Part shown: positions 27,263-35,904 of the stretch, in pieces | How the letters are laid out: each line of letters opens with the position of its first letter | Numbering within the stretch: position 1 is the first letter of the stretch | Source: Lewinellaceae bacterium | Lineage (GTDB): Bacteria > Bacteroidota > Bacteroidia > Chitinophagales > Saprospiraceae | NCBI GenBank assembly: GCA_020636435.1 | Contig: JACJXX010000002.1 | Location: 3,224,001 to 3,288,000 of the forward strand | DNA: 64,000 nt | Reading direction: 5' to 3' | The notes under the pieces: generated by a model | Seen by the model: only the letters and a program-made list of their open reading frames with translations | The model's database searches: none | What the model was told of the DNA's origin: nothing | Position numbers and translations under genes: made by a program

Positions 27263-27598
27263 ATGAAACCTAAAACTATTTTGGCCGCCTTCGTGCTGGC
27301 TACCTTCCTTGCTGCCTGTGGCGAGGATCCTTTCTTCGAGGTGGAGGAGCCCTATCCTTTGCCGCTTAAAGAACAACTGCAAAGTGACGAAGATGACTGC
27401 CCTTACTGCCGCCGGGTGCCGAGCGGTTTTGGCCCGACAGTGCTGGAAAAGGAGCAGTTGCAGGACCAGGATGAGGGGGATTGGGGTTGCCCGGGCTGTG
27501 AGGGGCTGCCTCCTGAGGGGGAAAACCCGCTTGGCCTGCTGAAGGAGCAATTGCAGTATGAGGTTGACAGGTTGCCTTGTGAGGAGTGTAACCCTTGA
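27263..27598 (+). CDS. Lipoprotein with three KEQLQ-CxxC modules
   Basis: 111-aa lipoprotein (lipobox TFLAACGED, Cys about residue 20). The mature part repeats a module three times: KEQLQ followed 5-8 residues later by a CxxC pair (CPYC, CPGC, CEEC). Acidic residues fill the gaps. Such spaced CxxC pairs could bind metal or form disulfides. The repeated KEQLQ word is also found once in the next gene (27791). No family recognised. It is preceded by a terminator and candidate attenuator, so its expression is probably controlled at the RNA level. Confidence 0.7.
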   Translation: MKPKTILAAFVLATFLAACGEDPFFEVEEPYPLPLKEQLQSDEDDCPYCRRVPSGFGPTVLEKEQLQDQDEGDWGCPGCEGLPPEGENPLGLLKEQLQYEVDRLPCEECNP

Positions 27599-27604
27599 GT
27601 ATTG

Positions 27605-27737
27605 GTTTAGGAGGGTTTAGGGGCTTGGCTGAGGCCAGCATTGGGGTTTAAGGTTTAGGCCGCCATTGCCGGCCAGCTAACAAAGGAGAAGCCCTCGGGG
27701 ATGTCCTGCCCTAAACCTTCCTAAACCCCTATAAACC
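27605..27737. repeat. Intergenic repeat of TTTAGG / CCTAAA words in inverted orientation
   Basis: GTTTAGGAGGGTTTAGGGGC at 27605-27624 faces CCTAAACCTTCCTAAACCCC at 27710-27729, with further copies between. It fills the gap between two lipoprotein genes. Confidence 0.65.
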
Positions 27738-27790
27738 TTCTCAACTCAATCGGAGTGCAATTACGGCCCCTGGACTTTAACTATCAACCC

Positions 27791-27997
27791 ATGAAGCGTT
27801 TTCTGATGTTATCCAAACTCGCTATTTTCTTCCTTTTGCTGTCCTTCCTGACAGCATGCCCGGCTCCACCACCGGAAGAGGTGCGCAAACCGCTTACCCG
27901 GGAACAGTACGATAGCCTGATGCGGGTGGATATGCCGCGCCCAAAAGTGAGGCGGCTGAAAGAGCAGTTACAGGGGCAGGAAGAGGAATGGGAATGA
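27791..27997 (+). CDS. Small lipoprotein with a KEQLQ motif (68 aa)
   Basis: Signal peptide and lipobox (LSFLTACPAPPPEE). The short mature part ends RRLKEQLQGQEEEWE, sharing the LKEQLQ word with the lipoprotein at 27263 but with no CxxC pairs. ATG 27791 is chosen because it starts the signal peptide; a longer frame begins upstream in the repeat. Possibly a truncated or divergent paralogue. Function unknown. Confidence 0.65.
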   Translation: MKRFLMLSKLAIFFLLLSFLTACPAPPPEEVRKPLTREQYDSLMRVDMPRPKVRRLKEQLQGQEEEWE

Positions 27998-28071
27998 CCC
28001 TGCATTGGAGAAAAGGATAGCTGGGTATTGTTCCATCCCGTCTGTCACCAACAGGTGCATCATCAAACCGG

Positions 28072-28602
28072 TTACGGCGGCTGCGTGAACTGGCGGAAGT
28101 AGCGGTCGCGGTCGATTGAGGCGTCGATGTAGCCGCAGCAGTCGTCCCAGATGATGATGCCGTTGCGGAAGTTGGTGTAGATGTGCTCGAATACCCGGTT
28201 CTTTTTGGCGCTCTCCTCGTAGCGGGCTGCCACTACCTGCCGGATACCCTTTGTAGAGTGCGTTGGGATTTTACCCTTCGGCGTATTAGCGGCAAATTTT
28301 GCCCTGCTCTGCGTTCGATTTTTTCATCGGATTGCCCGCCCCGATTCGGCATCGTAGGTGTACACCACGATGAGGTAGACGAACGTCCACTCGCCCTCCT
28401 TTTGCATGGGCATGATGGAGAAGCCCACGCCGTAGTCGTCCGCCTCCAGCAGCCCGCCCTCCTCTTTGGGCTTGTTGTACTTTTCGAACAGCCGCTGCAG
28501 CATCGGCTCAGCCATCGGCAGGAGCTGTTCCGCCAGCTGTTCCATCATGCCTTGCCCGGATGCCATCTCCCGCATCCGCTTGATCATCTGTAATCCTTTC
28601 AT
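28072..28602 (-). pseudogene. Hypothetical protein gene interrupted by an 82-bp insertion
   Basis: ATG 28602 encodes 92 residues (MKGLQMIKRMREMASGQGMM ... YTYDAESGRAIR) and stops at TGA 28324. The same frame resumes beyond with QVVAARYEESAKKN, RVFEHIYTNFRNGIIIWDDC and so on to TAA at 28072. Between them is an 82-bp segment (28246-28327) bounded by CGGAT direct repeats. Deleting 87 bp (the segment plus one repeat copy) joins AIR-QVVAARYEE in frame into a 147-aa protein. No family recognised. The N-terminal part may still be made. Confidence 0.75.
28246..28327. mobile_element. Small non-coding insertion element flanked by CGGAT
   Basis: CGGAT occurs at 28241-28245 and 28328-28332, as a 5-bp target duplication would. 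The insert contains short palindromes (GGCAAATTTTGCC, GGGATTTTACCC) but no clear terminal inverted repeats and no gene. It looks like a MITE-like or degenerate repeat. No other copy was seen in this window. Confidence 0.6.
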
Positions 28603-28858
28603 GTGCTGAAAATTTTTGGATAGGAATGTTATTGGAAGAGATCTCCCAGGACCGCCTCGCCATGTCCTGGCCGACCAGGTACAGCGTAGCCCGCCGTACG
28701 CGGTGGTACAGGTTGCTTTGTTCGCGGAGCTTGCCTTCGAGCTGGGGGGCGATTTTCTCTACAATTTCCCGTAAGGTGAGGGGGCCTTCTTCTCTGATGC
28801 GTTTCTCGATAGTATGTATCAAGAAGGTTCCGTACAGCTCGTACATCACATTAATCAA
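28508..28858 (-). CDS. Hypothetical protein (116 aa)
   Basis: The first 80 residues (MINVMYELYGTFLIHTIEKR ... LTLREIVEKIAPQL ... RATLYLVGQDMARRSWEI) look like a small helical, possibly winged-helix protein. The last 30 overlap the 28602 gene in another frame and look non-native, so the 3' end may have been altered by a frameshift. It is transcribed divergently from 28908-29384. The translation start could also be the internal Met at residue 5. Confidence 0.5.
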   Translation of the reverse strand: MINVMYELYGTFLIHTIEKRIREEGPLTLREIVEKIAPQLEGKLREQSNLYHRVRRATLYLVGQDMARRSWEISSNNIPIQKFSAHERITDDQADAGDGIRARHDGTAGGTAPADG

Positions 28859-28889
28859 CTATTTGATTACAAAATAATCGTAAAATGAA

Positions 28890-28897
28890 TACATTTG
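28890..28897 (+). promoter_or_regulatory. -7 box TACATTTG
   Basis: Matches TAnnTTTG and lies only 10 bp before ATG 28908, so the transcript would have almost no leader. A TTTG lies upstream at 28863, slightly farther than the usual -33 spacing. Confidence 0.5.
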
Positions 28898-28907
28898 TAT
28901 GTTTGTA

Positions 28908-29384
28908 ATGCAAAAATCATCGAAAATGGACCGGAAAGAGTTTGTAGCCGCCTGGAACCAGGCGTTTTTTACGGATAATGGGGAGTTGAATAATGCTACC
29001 CTCGATATAGAAATCGCGCTGTCCTTCCCGGGGGGGAGGGTGAAATTTGTGCTCTCGAGCGTGCCGCCGAGGACGCGGATTAATGAATTGGCCAAGAGGT
29101 ATGCGGATTCGTTGACGAATGGAGCTGTGGTGCCGGAAGAAGCCCAATTACCCCAGCCGCAGAGCCCGATGAAGGAGGTGGTGGCGAATGAGCATATTAC
29201 TTACCGGAATAATCGGTATTTGGTGCAGCATTATCGCCTCGATGGGGTGGAGCATTTCAATATTTTTAATGAGGGGACGGGAAAGGTGATTGGTGCGGAG
29301 TCGGTGACGGGGAGGGGTGTTTTGAAGGGGTATAAGGAAAGAAAAATTGAAGGGCCAAGTTTGGGTGGAGAAGAAAATGGCTAA
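28908..29384 (+). CDS. Hypothetical protein (158 aa)
   Basis: Unrecognised soluble protein (MQKSSKMDRKEFVAAWNQ...). The first half is probably alpha/beta, then a proline-rich linker (EEAQLPQPQSPMKEV), then a short C-terminal part with YRNNRYLVQHYRLDG. Start choice: ATG 28899 is too close to the -7 box to lie inside the transcript, so 28908 or 28926 is more likely. It is divergent from 28508-28858; no functional clue. Confidence 0.55.
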   Translation: MQKSSKMDRKEFVAAWNQAFFTDNGELNNATLDIEIALSFPGGRVKFVLSSVPPRTRINELAKRYADSLTNGAVVPEEAQLPQPQSPMKEVVANEHITYRNNRYLVQHYRLDGVEHFNIFNEGTGKVIGAESVTGRGVLKGYKERKIEGPSLGGEENG

Positions 29385-29979
29385 TTCGTGCAAAAAAAAA
29401 TTTAACCTTATTCAAGTGTCCGCTAAACTGAAGTAGACACATCTTTTTTGACGCTCCTGGGGCAATGCTATTAGCGGCGATGATAAGCTGACCTTGATAA
29501 ACGGGGCAACTACCGGCAGCCTGCAACATCAAAAATACAGCGCCGCACCAGCCATCCTACGCCAGGTACATAGTTCAACCTGCCGCATGTTGATAGTCGT
29601 CTTAGAATCAAGCAGCTCAATCAATATCATATCCATTCTACAGGTTTTCAGGAATCTGGCCGCCGTCGGTTTATATTTCCACCCTCAGCCAATCGAGGCT
29701 TATTAATTTTTAGGCGAATCCACAGTTTATTTTAACAGGCCCTGTAGGAATTATGCCTTAAAAGGGGTTAACTTAGGTGCGGCAATATTTACTATTGAGT
29801 TAGAAATCCCGTCAGTCGCAACCTTATTCTTTTCTACAGATATAGATAGCCAAGGAGTATCCATTTTGTATGGATTTGTTCTGTCGTTTTTTGATTGGAA
29901 AGAACTTGTCGGCACTTTCATCCATCATTGAGCTTTTATGGCGAGGGAATGAAACCTCTATCACAAGAGATGCCAGAGG
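29385..29979. other. Gene-free spacer
   Basis: About 600 AT-rich bases with no convincing gene. A stem GTGTC...GACAC followed by ATCTTTTTT near 29417-29450 may terminate the upstream gene. Confidence 0.4.
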
Positions 29980-30420
29980 ATGGAGGCCAATAATGCCATT
30001 TCTTGGGTTGTGTTTCTTGGATTTGTCTGTTTGCCTGGTTCTTGGTTGAGTGGACAGGTTGTTTTTTCAGATGACTTTGAATCAGGAGGAACGGGATGGA
30101 CAATCACGGGTGGGCTTTGGGAGGCGGGCGTGCCTACAGCCGGCCCGGCCTCGGCACACTCCGGCAATAGTTGCGTGGCCACTGTTCTGAGTGGAAATTA
30201 TCTCACCAACTCAAATTCAAGGCTGATTAGCCCGGAAATATTGCTGCCCAATGCTGGACCGGGTGAAAGGGTGTTGTTCCGTTTTTGGCAATGGTTTCAG
30301 ATTTATTTTGTCACTGCCCAAGGCCGGGTTCAAATTTCGTTAGACGATGGCAATTCGTGGCAAGACGTGTCCTTGCCGTTAACCGGTACCATTAACGGAG
30401 GAGCCTGGACACAGATCCAA
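29980..30420 (+). pseudogene. Truncated secreted protein, N-terminal domain only
   Basis: Signal peptide (FLGFVCLPGSWLSGQ) and a beta-sandwich-like domain (FSDDFESGGTGWTITGGLWE ... VQISLDDGNSWQDVSLPLTG), as seen at the start of many Bacteroidota T9SS proteins. Sensible sequence ends at about 30420 (GGAWTQIQ). From there the RHS protein sequence takes over in a different frame, while this frame runs on to a stop at 30526-30528. The junction looks like a deletion that joined two genes out of frame. Confidence 0.65.
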
Positions 30421-30536
30421 CGCAGCCGAATTCAACCATCGTCTCATTTGAATATGACAACTGGGGCAACCGGAAATCTGAAACCGATGGCAACCAACAT
30501 AAAACCAATTACGATTATGATGGGCTGAACCGTCTC

Positions 30537-33500
30537 GTGGAAGAAACCGCTCCTGAACCGTTCAACTACAAAACTTTCCACGCTTACGACCCTCGGGGCA
30601 ACCGCCTATACACCGTCAATGCCAAACAGGACACGACCTCTTTCAAATACGATGGCCTCGACCGCCTCGTCGAGGTGAAAGCGCCAATGAACCTGGTCAC
30701 CCGCCATGCCTACGACAGCCGGAGCAACCTCATCCGTACCACCTCGCCCGACGGTAGCGTCACGCAGTATGCTTACAACGAGCGCAACCAATTGGTAAAA
30801 GTCATTGACCCGCTGCAGCAGGTTACCCTGTATGACTACGACGGCAACGGCAACCAAACCGCCATGACCGACCCAAATGGCAATACCACGAGCTATACTT
30901 TCGACGACCTCGACCGGCTGGTGGAAATGGAGGATGCCCTGGGTAATATTACTAAATACGAGTACGACCAAAACAGCAACCTAACAACAGTAACCGACGC
31001 TAACGGAATAGAAACGGGATACGGTTTCGATTCCCTCAATCGGCAAATACTGATGACTGATGCGATTGGCGGCGAAACCCATTATGAATACGACTTCAAC
31101 GACAACCTCAAAAAAATAACGGATGCCAACGGTAACCCCACCGAATACGAGTATGACCCGATGAACCGGGTTACCAAGGAAACATTTGCCGATAACACCT
31201 TCAAAACCTACGAATACGACAGAGCTGGAAATGTCAAAAAGCGCACAGACAACTCCGGTAATCCCACAGATTATTTTTACGACGAACTCAACCGCCTCAC
31301 TAAGCGAGACTATCCTGGCAATAACGACGACGAGTTCCAATACGACCCCATCGGACAAATGACGGAAGCCAAAAACCAATACGCCACCGTCAAATTCACC
31401 CACGACGATGCCGGAAGGCTGACTTCCGAGGATATCAACGGGCATCCGACCCACTACCAATACAACACGATATCCCGCAAGCGTATCCTGACCTATCCCT
31501 CCGGGCGCATCGTGGAGGAGTTTTTCGACAAGCGAAGCCAACTCAGTTTGGTGAAAGCGGATGGGGTAAATGTGGCAAACTTTGCCTACGACCCCGCCGG
31601 GCGTATGACCTCCAAAACCTTTGGAAATGGCACAAAAGCCGTTTACGAACACGACGCAGCCAACCGGACAACCTCCCTAAAACATGAAAAAGCAGGCGTC
31701 CCATTCGTGGATTTTGCCTATGTCTTCGATGCGGTGGGCAACAAGCAATACGAGCGTAAGCTGCACCACCCTACGCATTCCGAAAAATACGGGTACACCG
31801 AACTCTACCAATTGCAGGACTTCCAAGTAGGCACTGTGGCTACCGATGGGAGTTTGAGCAATCCTGTCACCCAAACCGAGTACAACTACGACTTTCTCGG
31901 CAACCGGAACTGGGTGAAAACCGATGGTATAGAGGCCAACTACCTCGTCAACGAAATGAATGAATACACCGAAATCACCACTGGCGCCCAAACGGACACC
32001 CTTACCCACGACAACAAGGGCAACCTCACCTGGGACGGCACACACAACCTTGGTTACGACTACGAAAGCCGCCTTATCTCGGTAGACGGCGGTGCTACAG
32101 CGACTTACCAACAGGATGCCCTGGGTCGGCGCATCCGCAAGGAAGCAGGTGGCATAGTGACGAACTACTACTTCGACGGCTTCCGGGAAATAGAGGAGCG
32201 AGACGGTTCGGACAACCTGACCGCCACCTACGTCTTCGGATCCTGGATTGACGACATGCTACAAATGAAGCGGGGCGGGAATGTCTATTTCTACCACGCC
32301 AACTCGCTTGGCTCGGTGGTGGCACTGTCGGATGTGGCGGGGGAGGTGGTGGAACGGTATGAATATGAGGGGTATGGCGAGGTACAATTTTTGGATGTGG
32401 GGTTTGGGGGGATGAGTGGGTCAGGAGTGGGGAATGATGTGTTGTTTACGGGACGATTTTTTCTCTCAGAGATAAAAGGATTTAATCTACGAATTCGAAT
32501 TTATATGTTGAATTCTGGAAGGTTTATTCAAAGAGATCCAATAGGTTACTTTGATGGTTTAAACCTATCTTCTTACGGAGGAAACAATCCTATCCAAAAT
32601 ATTGACTCTTATGGTTTAAGCTATAAAAATAATACATGCCCGCCAATAACATGCACTCCGGAGCGATTAAAAGAACTTTCAAAACAAGTGGAAACACTTT
32701 GTGGAAGTCGAAGACGACCTGGAGGGGCAACAGCTTGTAAAGAGGGGGATAGTCCTACTACAATATGGCAAAAGATGTTGAGACTCATAGGTTGTAGCCT
32801 CGGTGTTAAAGTCAAGGTGGATGCGGGCATAGACTGGGAGCAAAACCGGGCGTACTGGCACTTCGTCTCGCTCGATCCCTCTAACAACCAGCCCGTCACC
32901 GACCCATTCCTGGGTTTTTTACCGGTAAATGATACCATCACGCACCGGGGCGAGGGCTTTGCCCATTTCAGCCTCCAGCCCAGGCCTACCACACAAACTT
33001 TTGATGTACTGGAAACGCAGGCGTCCATCATTTTCGATCAAAACCCGGCCATTGCTACACCCGTTATTTTCAATACCATTGACGCCAACTATCCAGTGAG
33101 TCAGATTGACACCTCCTTTTCAGCACCCGACGGCAGCCATTTACGGGTCACCTGGTCGGGTACAGACGTAGGCTGTGGGGTCGCCAACTACACCATTTTC
33201 GTGTCTGTGAACGACAGCTCCTTCGTGCCCTGGCAGGTGTTGACAAGTGCTACCGACGCCCTGCTCCCTGCCGAACTTGGCAATCAATACCGTTTCATCA
33301 GTGTGGCAAGGGACAGTGTGGGGAATGTGGAGCCGGCCGGTGCGCCGGTAGAGGTGACGTTTACAGAGGATTTGATAACCGGCCTGGAGGAGCCGCCTTT
33401 GTCTATTGCAGGGCTGCAAATCAAAGTTTACCCTAACCCGAATTCGGGGAGCTTTTCAGTTGAAATTCGTGCTTTAGAAGGGCAACACGTCACCCTGCGC

Positions 33501-33662
33501 CTAATTGACCTGATGGGTAGGGTGTTAGCCATTCAAAAGTTTGAAGGCCGTTGGGGAGATGTGGTTTTGCCATTCAAAACGGTTGGGCAAGCTGCCGGGG
33601 TATATCTGCTGGAAGTTCGAAGCGGGGTGCAAGCGGGGATGGTGAGAGTGGTAATGGAGTGA
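30537..33662 (+). CDS. RHS/YD-repeat protein fused to a T9SS C-terminus
   Basis: 1041 aa from the first ATG; the same frame is open back to about 30394 (QPNSTIVSFEYDNWGNRKSE), so the true N-terminus has been lost. About 25 YD repeats (YDGLDRLVEV, YDPMNRVTKE and so on) lead to the RHS core (FYHANSLGSVVALSD ... RDPIGYFDGLNLSSYGGNNP). From about 32450 the DNA is AT-rich and the protein has a short cysteine-containing tip (CPPITCTPE ... CGSRRRPGG). From about 32815 it becomes GC-rich again and reads like the end of another secreted protein (DPFLGFLPVNDTI, ASIIFDQNPAIATPV), a fibronectin-like segment and a T9SS sorting domain (VYPNPNSGSFSVEI...). No signal peptide remains. A chimera, possibly not secreted. 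Confidence 0.8.
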   Translation: MEETAPEPFNYKTFHAYDPRGNRLYTVNAKQDTTSFKYDGLDRLVEVKAPMNLVTRHAYDSRSNLIRTTSPDGSVTQYAYNERNQLVKVIDPLQQVTLYDYDGNGNQTAMTDPNGNTTSYTFDDLDRLVEMEDALGNITKYEYDQNSNLTTVTDANGIETGYGFDSLNRQILMTDAIGGETHYEYDFNDNLKKITDANGNPTEYEYDPMNRVTKETFADNTFKTYEYDRAGNVKKRTDNSGNPTDYFYDELNRLTKRDYPGNNDDEFQYDPIGQMTEAKNQYATVKFTHDDAGRLTSEDINGHPTHYQYNTISRKRILTYPSGRIVEEFFDKRSQLSLVKADGVNVANFAYDPAGRMTSKTFGNGTKAVYEHDAANRTTSLKHEKAGVPFVDFAYVFDAVGNKQYERKLHHPTHSEKYGYTELYQLQDFQVGTVATDGSLSNPVTQTEYNYDFLGNRNWVKTDGIEANYLVNEMNEYTEITTGAQTDTLTHDNKGNLTWDGTHNLGYDYESRLISVDGGATATYQQDALGRRIRKEAGGIVTNYYFDGFREIEERDGSDNLTATYVFGSWIDDMLQMKRGGNVYFYHANSLGSVVALSDVAGEVVERYEYEGYGEVQFLDVGFGGMSGSGVGNDVLFTGRFFLSEIKGFNLRIRIYMLNSGRFIQRDPIGYFDGLNLSSYGGNNPIQNIDSYGLSYKNNTCPPITCTPERLKELSKQVETLCGSRRRPGGATACKEGDSPTTIWQKMLRLIGCSLGVKVKVDAGIDWEQNRAYWHFVSLDPSNNQPVTDPFLGFLPVNDTITHRGEGFAHFSLQPRPTTQTFDVLETQASIIFDQNPAIATPVIFNTIDANYPVSQIDTSFSAPDGSHLRVTWSGTDVGCGVANYTIFVSVNDSSFVPWQVLTSATDALLPAELGNQYRFISVARDSVGNVEPAGAPVEVTFTEDLITGLEEPPLSIAGLQIKVYPNPNSGSFSVEIRALEGQHVTLRLIDLMGRVLAIQKFEGRWGDVVLPFKTVGQAAGVYLLEVRSGVQAGMVRVVME

Positions 33663-33833
33663 GGTAAATTGAATTGCCCAAATGATTGTCACAAATCACT
33701 TTAGTTTTTGCCAAATATAAACCCAAATCCCGTCCCCTTTTAACCCCATCCGCCCGGGGGACAAAATCCCAATTATGTCTCCCCCCCATACCCCCCGGTA
33801 ACTGAAAACTTTTTTTCCCAAAACCCTAATCCA

Positions 33834-33863
33834 TTGACATTTACCCTGTCACAGACGTATATT
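33834..33863 (+). promoter_or_regulatory. Candidate promoter TTGACA-N18-TATATT
   Basis: TTGACA 33834-33839 and TATATT 33858-33863, 52 bp before the recombinase-ATPase gene. Both boxes and the following ...TAACGGGTAGC resemble the 27101 promoter (...TTATGGGTAGC). Confidence 0.5.
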
Positions 33864-33915
33864 GGCTGTTTGCTAACGGGTAGCACGGAAAATCCTTAAA
33901 ATCAAAACCCAAGCT

Positions 33916-35436
33916 ATGGTTTCCGACATCGAGCTGCCCACTCGCCAGCAACTGGATTTGCTGCTCTCCCGCGCCAACGCCAAATACCAGCTGATCGCCT
34001 TGCTGATGATGGACGCCGGGCTGCGGGTCACCGAAGTGGTGCGCCTGCAGGTGAGGCATGTGCGGCCGATGGAACAGCAACTGGTGGTGTTTAGCCTCAA
34101 GAAACGGGCGCATTCAAAAGATAAGTTTCGGAAGATTCCCATCACCAGCCGGATTATCGAGGCGTATGCCAACTACCGCCGAAGGGCGAAAGGCGTGGAT
34201 TGGAACGGCCCGGAGGCTTACCTTTTCCCGCCTTCTGATCAAAGCGGCCAGGCGCACCTTTCGCGAAAGTCGGTTTACCGGCGGATCATGAAGTATACGA
34301 ATAATACGGTGAACCCGCATATGCTGCGGCATTATTATGCTACGCGGATGGCGAACAATGGAGAGGATATCCGGGTGGTGCAGCAATTGTTGGGGCATAG
34401 CAGCCAGCAAACGACGGAACGCTACCTGCATGTGGACGAGCAGCAGCTGCGGCGGGCGGTACAGGGAATGGAGCGGGAACGGAACCTCCTTCGCCGGGTG
34501 TGGAAGAAGCTGAGCCGGCCGCAGCCGGTATTGGTGTTTCCGGCGAAGCGGGGCATAACGAATTTCCATGTGGGCCGCAAGGAGGAGTTGGAAAGGCTGC
34601 ATGGCTTGAGCGAGAAGCAGGTGAATGTGTTGCTGCTGGGGCCGCAGGGCATCGGCAAGTCGCATTTGCTGGATAATTATCACAGGGAGAAGATCATCCG
34701 CATGGATGATTTCCGGTCGCCTAAACGGACGCTGGCGGGGTTGCTGCTCACGCTCTTCGACGATGACAAGGATGAGATATTCCGACTGCTGCTGGAGGTA
34801 GAAAAACGGGAGGAACTGGAGCGGATTGCCACCAAGGAGAGCATCAAGCGGCTGTGCGAACTGGCTATCGACTCGACGCAGCCGAAAGAGTTCACCCTGG
34901 TGTTCGACGACCTGACGGACATCACCAAGTACGGGGTGAGCATCCTGGAGAAACTAAAAAACCACTTCCACGTCATCGCCGCCGCCCGCCGCATCAAGAT
35001 CGAACACGCGACGTTCTTGTCGAACTTCGAGCGGATAGAAATCCAGCCCCTCAGCCGCCCGGAATCCCTGGAGCTGGCCTCCCGCCTGGCGCAGCCTTTC
35101 GCCGAGCGCATCGAGGACTACGAGGCATTCCTCAACCGGGTCTGGGAAAACACCCAGGGTATCCCTTTGTTTGTTGTGGAACTGGTAGAGCGCCTGGGCA
35201 AGGAGCCGATAGTTTCCCTGGAAGTCCTGCAAGAGGTCCGCCACACCGCCTCCAAGGCGGAGGTGGACTTCAGCATCCCACTGATCATCGCCTTCTCCTC
35301 CCTGATGGCCCTTCGCTACATGGGCAGCGAGCTGGGCCACCACTCTGGCGCCTTCCGCCTACTCGGCGGCGTGGCGCTGATCGTGGCGATCTTCTCACGC
35401 AAGATTTTCCAGGCGTTGAAACGGCGGTTTGTTTGA
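33916..35436 (+). CDS. Tyrosine recombinase catalytic domain fused to a P-loop ATPase and membrane segments
   Basis: 506 aa. Residues 1-175 are a tyrosine recombinase catalytic domain with no arm or core-binding domain in front: Arg in DAGLRVTEVVRL, His-x-x-Arg in HMLRHYYATR, His in LLGHSS and Tyr in TTERYLHVDE. Residues about 215-430 form a STAND/ORC-like ATPase with Walker A GPQGIGKS (about 240) and Walker B FTLVFDDL (about 330). Residues about 455-495 hold two hydrophobic, probably membrane-spanning segments and a basic tail. One continuous frame with no sign of frameshift at the joins. The architecture suggests ATP-regulated recombination or DNA tethering at the membrane. It lies upstream of a membrane hydrolase gene on the same strand. 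Confidence 0.85.
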   Translation: MVSDIELPTRQQLDLLLSRANAKYQLIALLMMDAGLRVTEVVRLQVRHVRPMEQQLVVFSLKKRAHSKDKFRKIPITSRIIEAYANYRRRAKGVDWNGPEAYLFPPSDQSGQAHLSRKSVYRRIMKYTNNTVNPHMLRHYYATRMANNGEDIRVVQQLLGHSSQQTTERYLHVDEQQLRRAVQGMERERNLLRRVWKKLSRPQPVLVFPAKRGITNFHVGRKEELERLHGLSEKQVNVLLLGPQGIGKSHLLDNYHREKIIRMDDFRSPKRTLAGLLLTLFDDDKDEIFRLLLEVEKREELERIATKESIKRLCELAIDSTQPKEFTLVFDDLTDITKYGVSILEKLKNHFHVIAAARRIKIEHATFLSNFERIEIQPLSRPESLELASRLAQPFAERIEDYEAFLNRVWENTQGIPLFVVELVERLGKEPIVSLEVLQEVRHTASKAEVDFSIPLIIAFSSLMALRYMGSELGHHSGAFRLLGGVALIVAIFSRKIFQALKRRFV

Positions 35437-35904
35437 CGGGATGGTGAGAGAAGGCAGGATTGACAGGAATTTATAGCCTGCTCTGGTTTTGCCTGAGGCA
35501 TGGCTGGCAGGGCTTGTTGATTGCCATCCGGGAGGCTGCTAAAGCGGTGGGGCCCGGCATTAGCAGGTTCGGCGTTAAGAAAGAGGCTTTCACGTAGTGT
35601 CCGCACTGTATACTGTTTGAGCTTCGATACAGCTGAGAATGGAAAACTGCGGCCATGCAATCACTCCAAAGTAAAAGCAGATAACTGAACGGTTTGGCGA
35701 GTTTATACAGTGCAACGGAGTGAAAGCCTCTTTTAGCCGAATCTGCGTAAGCCAGCGGTTTTCTTTGCTTCGTTTCTTTTGCCGTCAAAAGAAATGAAGG
35801 GACAAGAGTAACCACGAGCCAAAAGCTATTGAAAAACGAAAGAAACGAGCAAAACTCATAAATACTGGTAAAGCTTCATACCAGCATCGAAAACCATAAA
35901 AGCT
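35437..35904. other. Gene-free spacer
   Basis: About 470 bp. A minus-strand frame (35471-35815) has no family features and a composition unlike its neighbours, so I do not call it. No clear promoter box is visible. Confidence 0.4.

Noticed and set aside
29494..29706. Short plus-strand frame in the spacer before the RHS region
   Set aside because: 70 codons with no motif, and the spacer composition looks non-coding.
35471..35815. Minus-strand frame of 114 codons between the recombinase-ATPase and hydrolase genes
   Set aside because: No start context, no conserved pattern, and basic/serine-rich composition. More likely a translated repeat than a gene.
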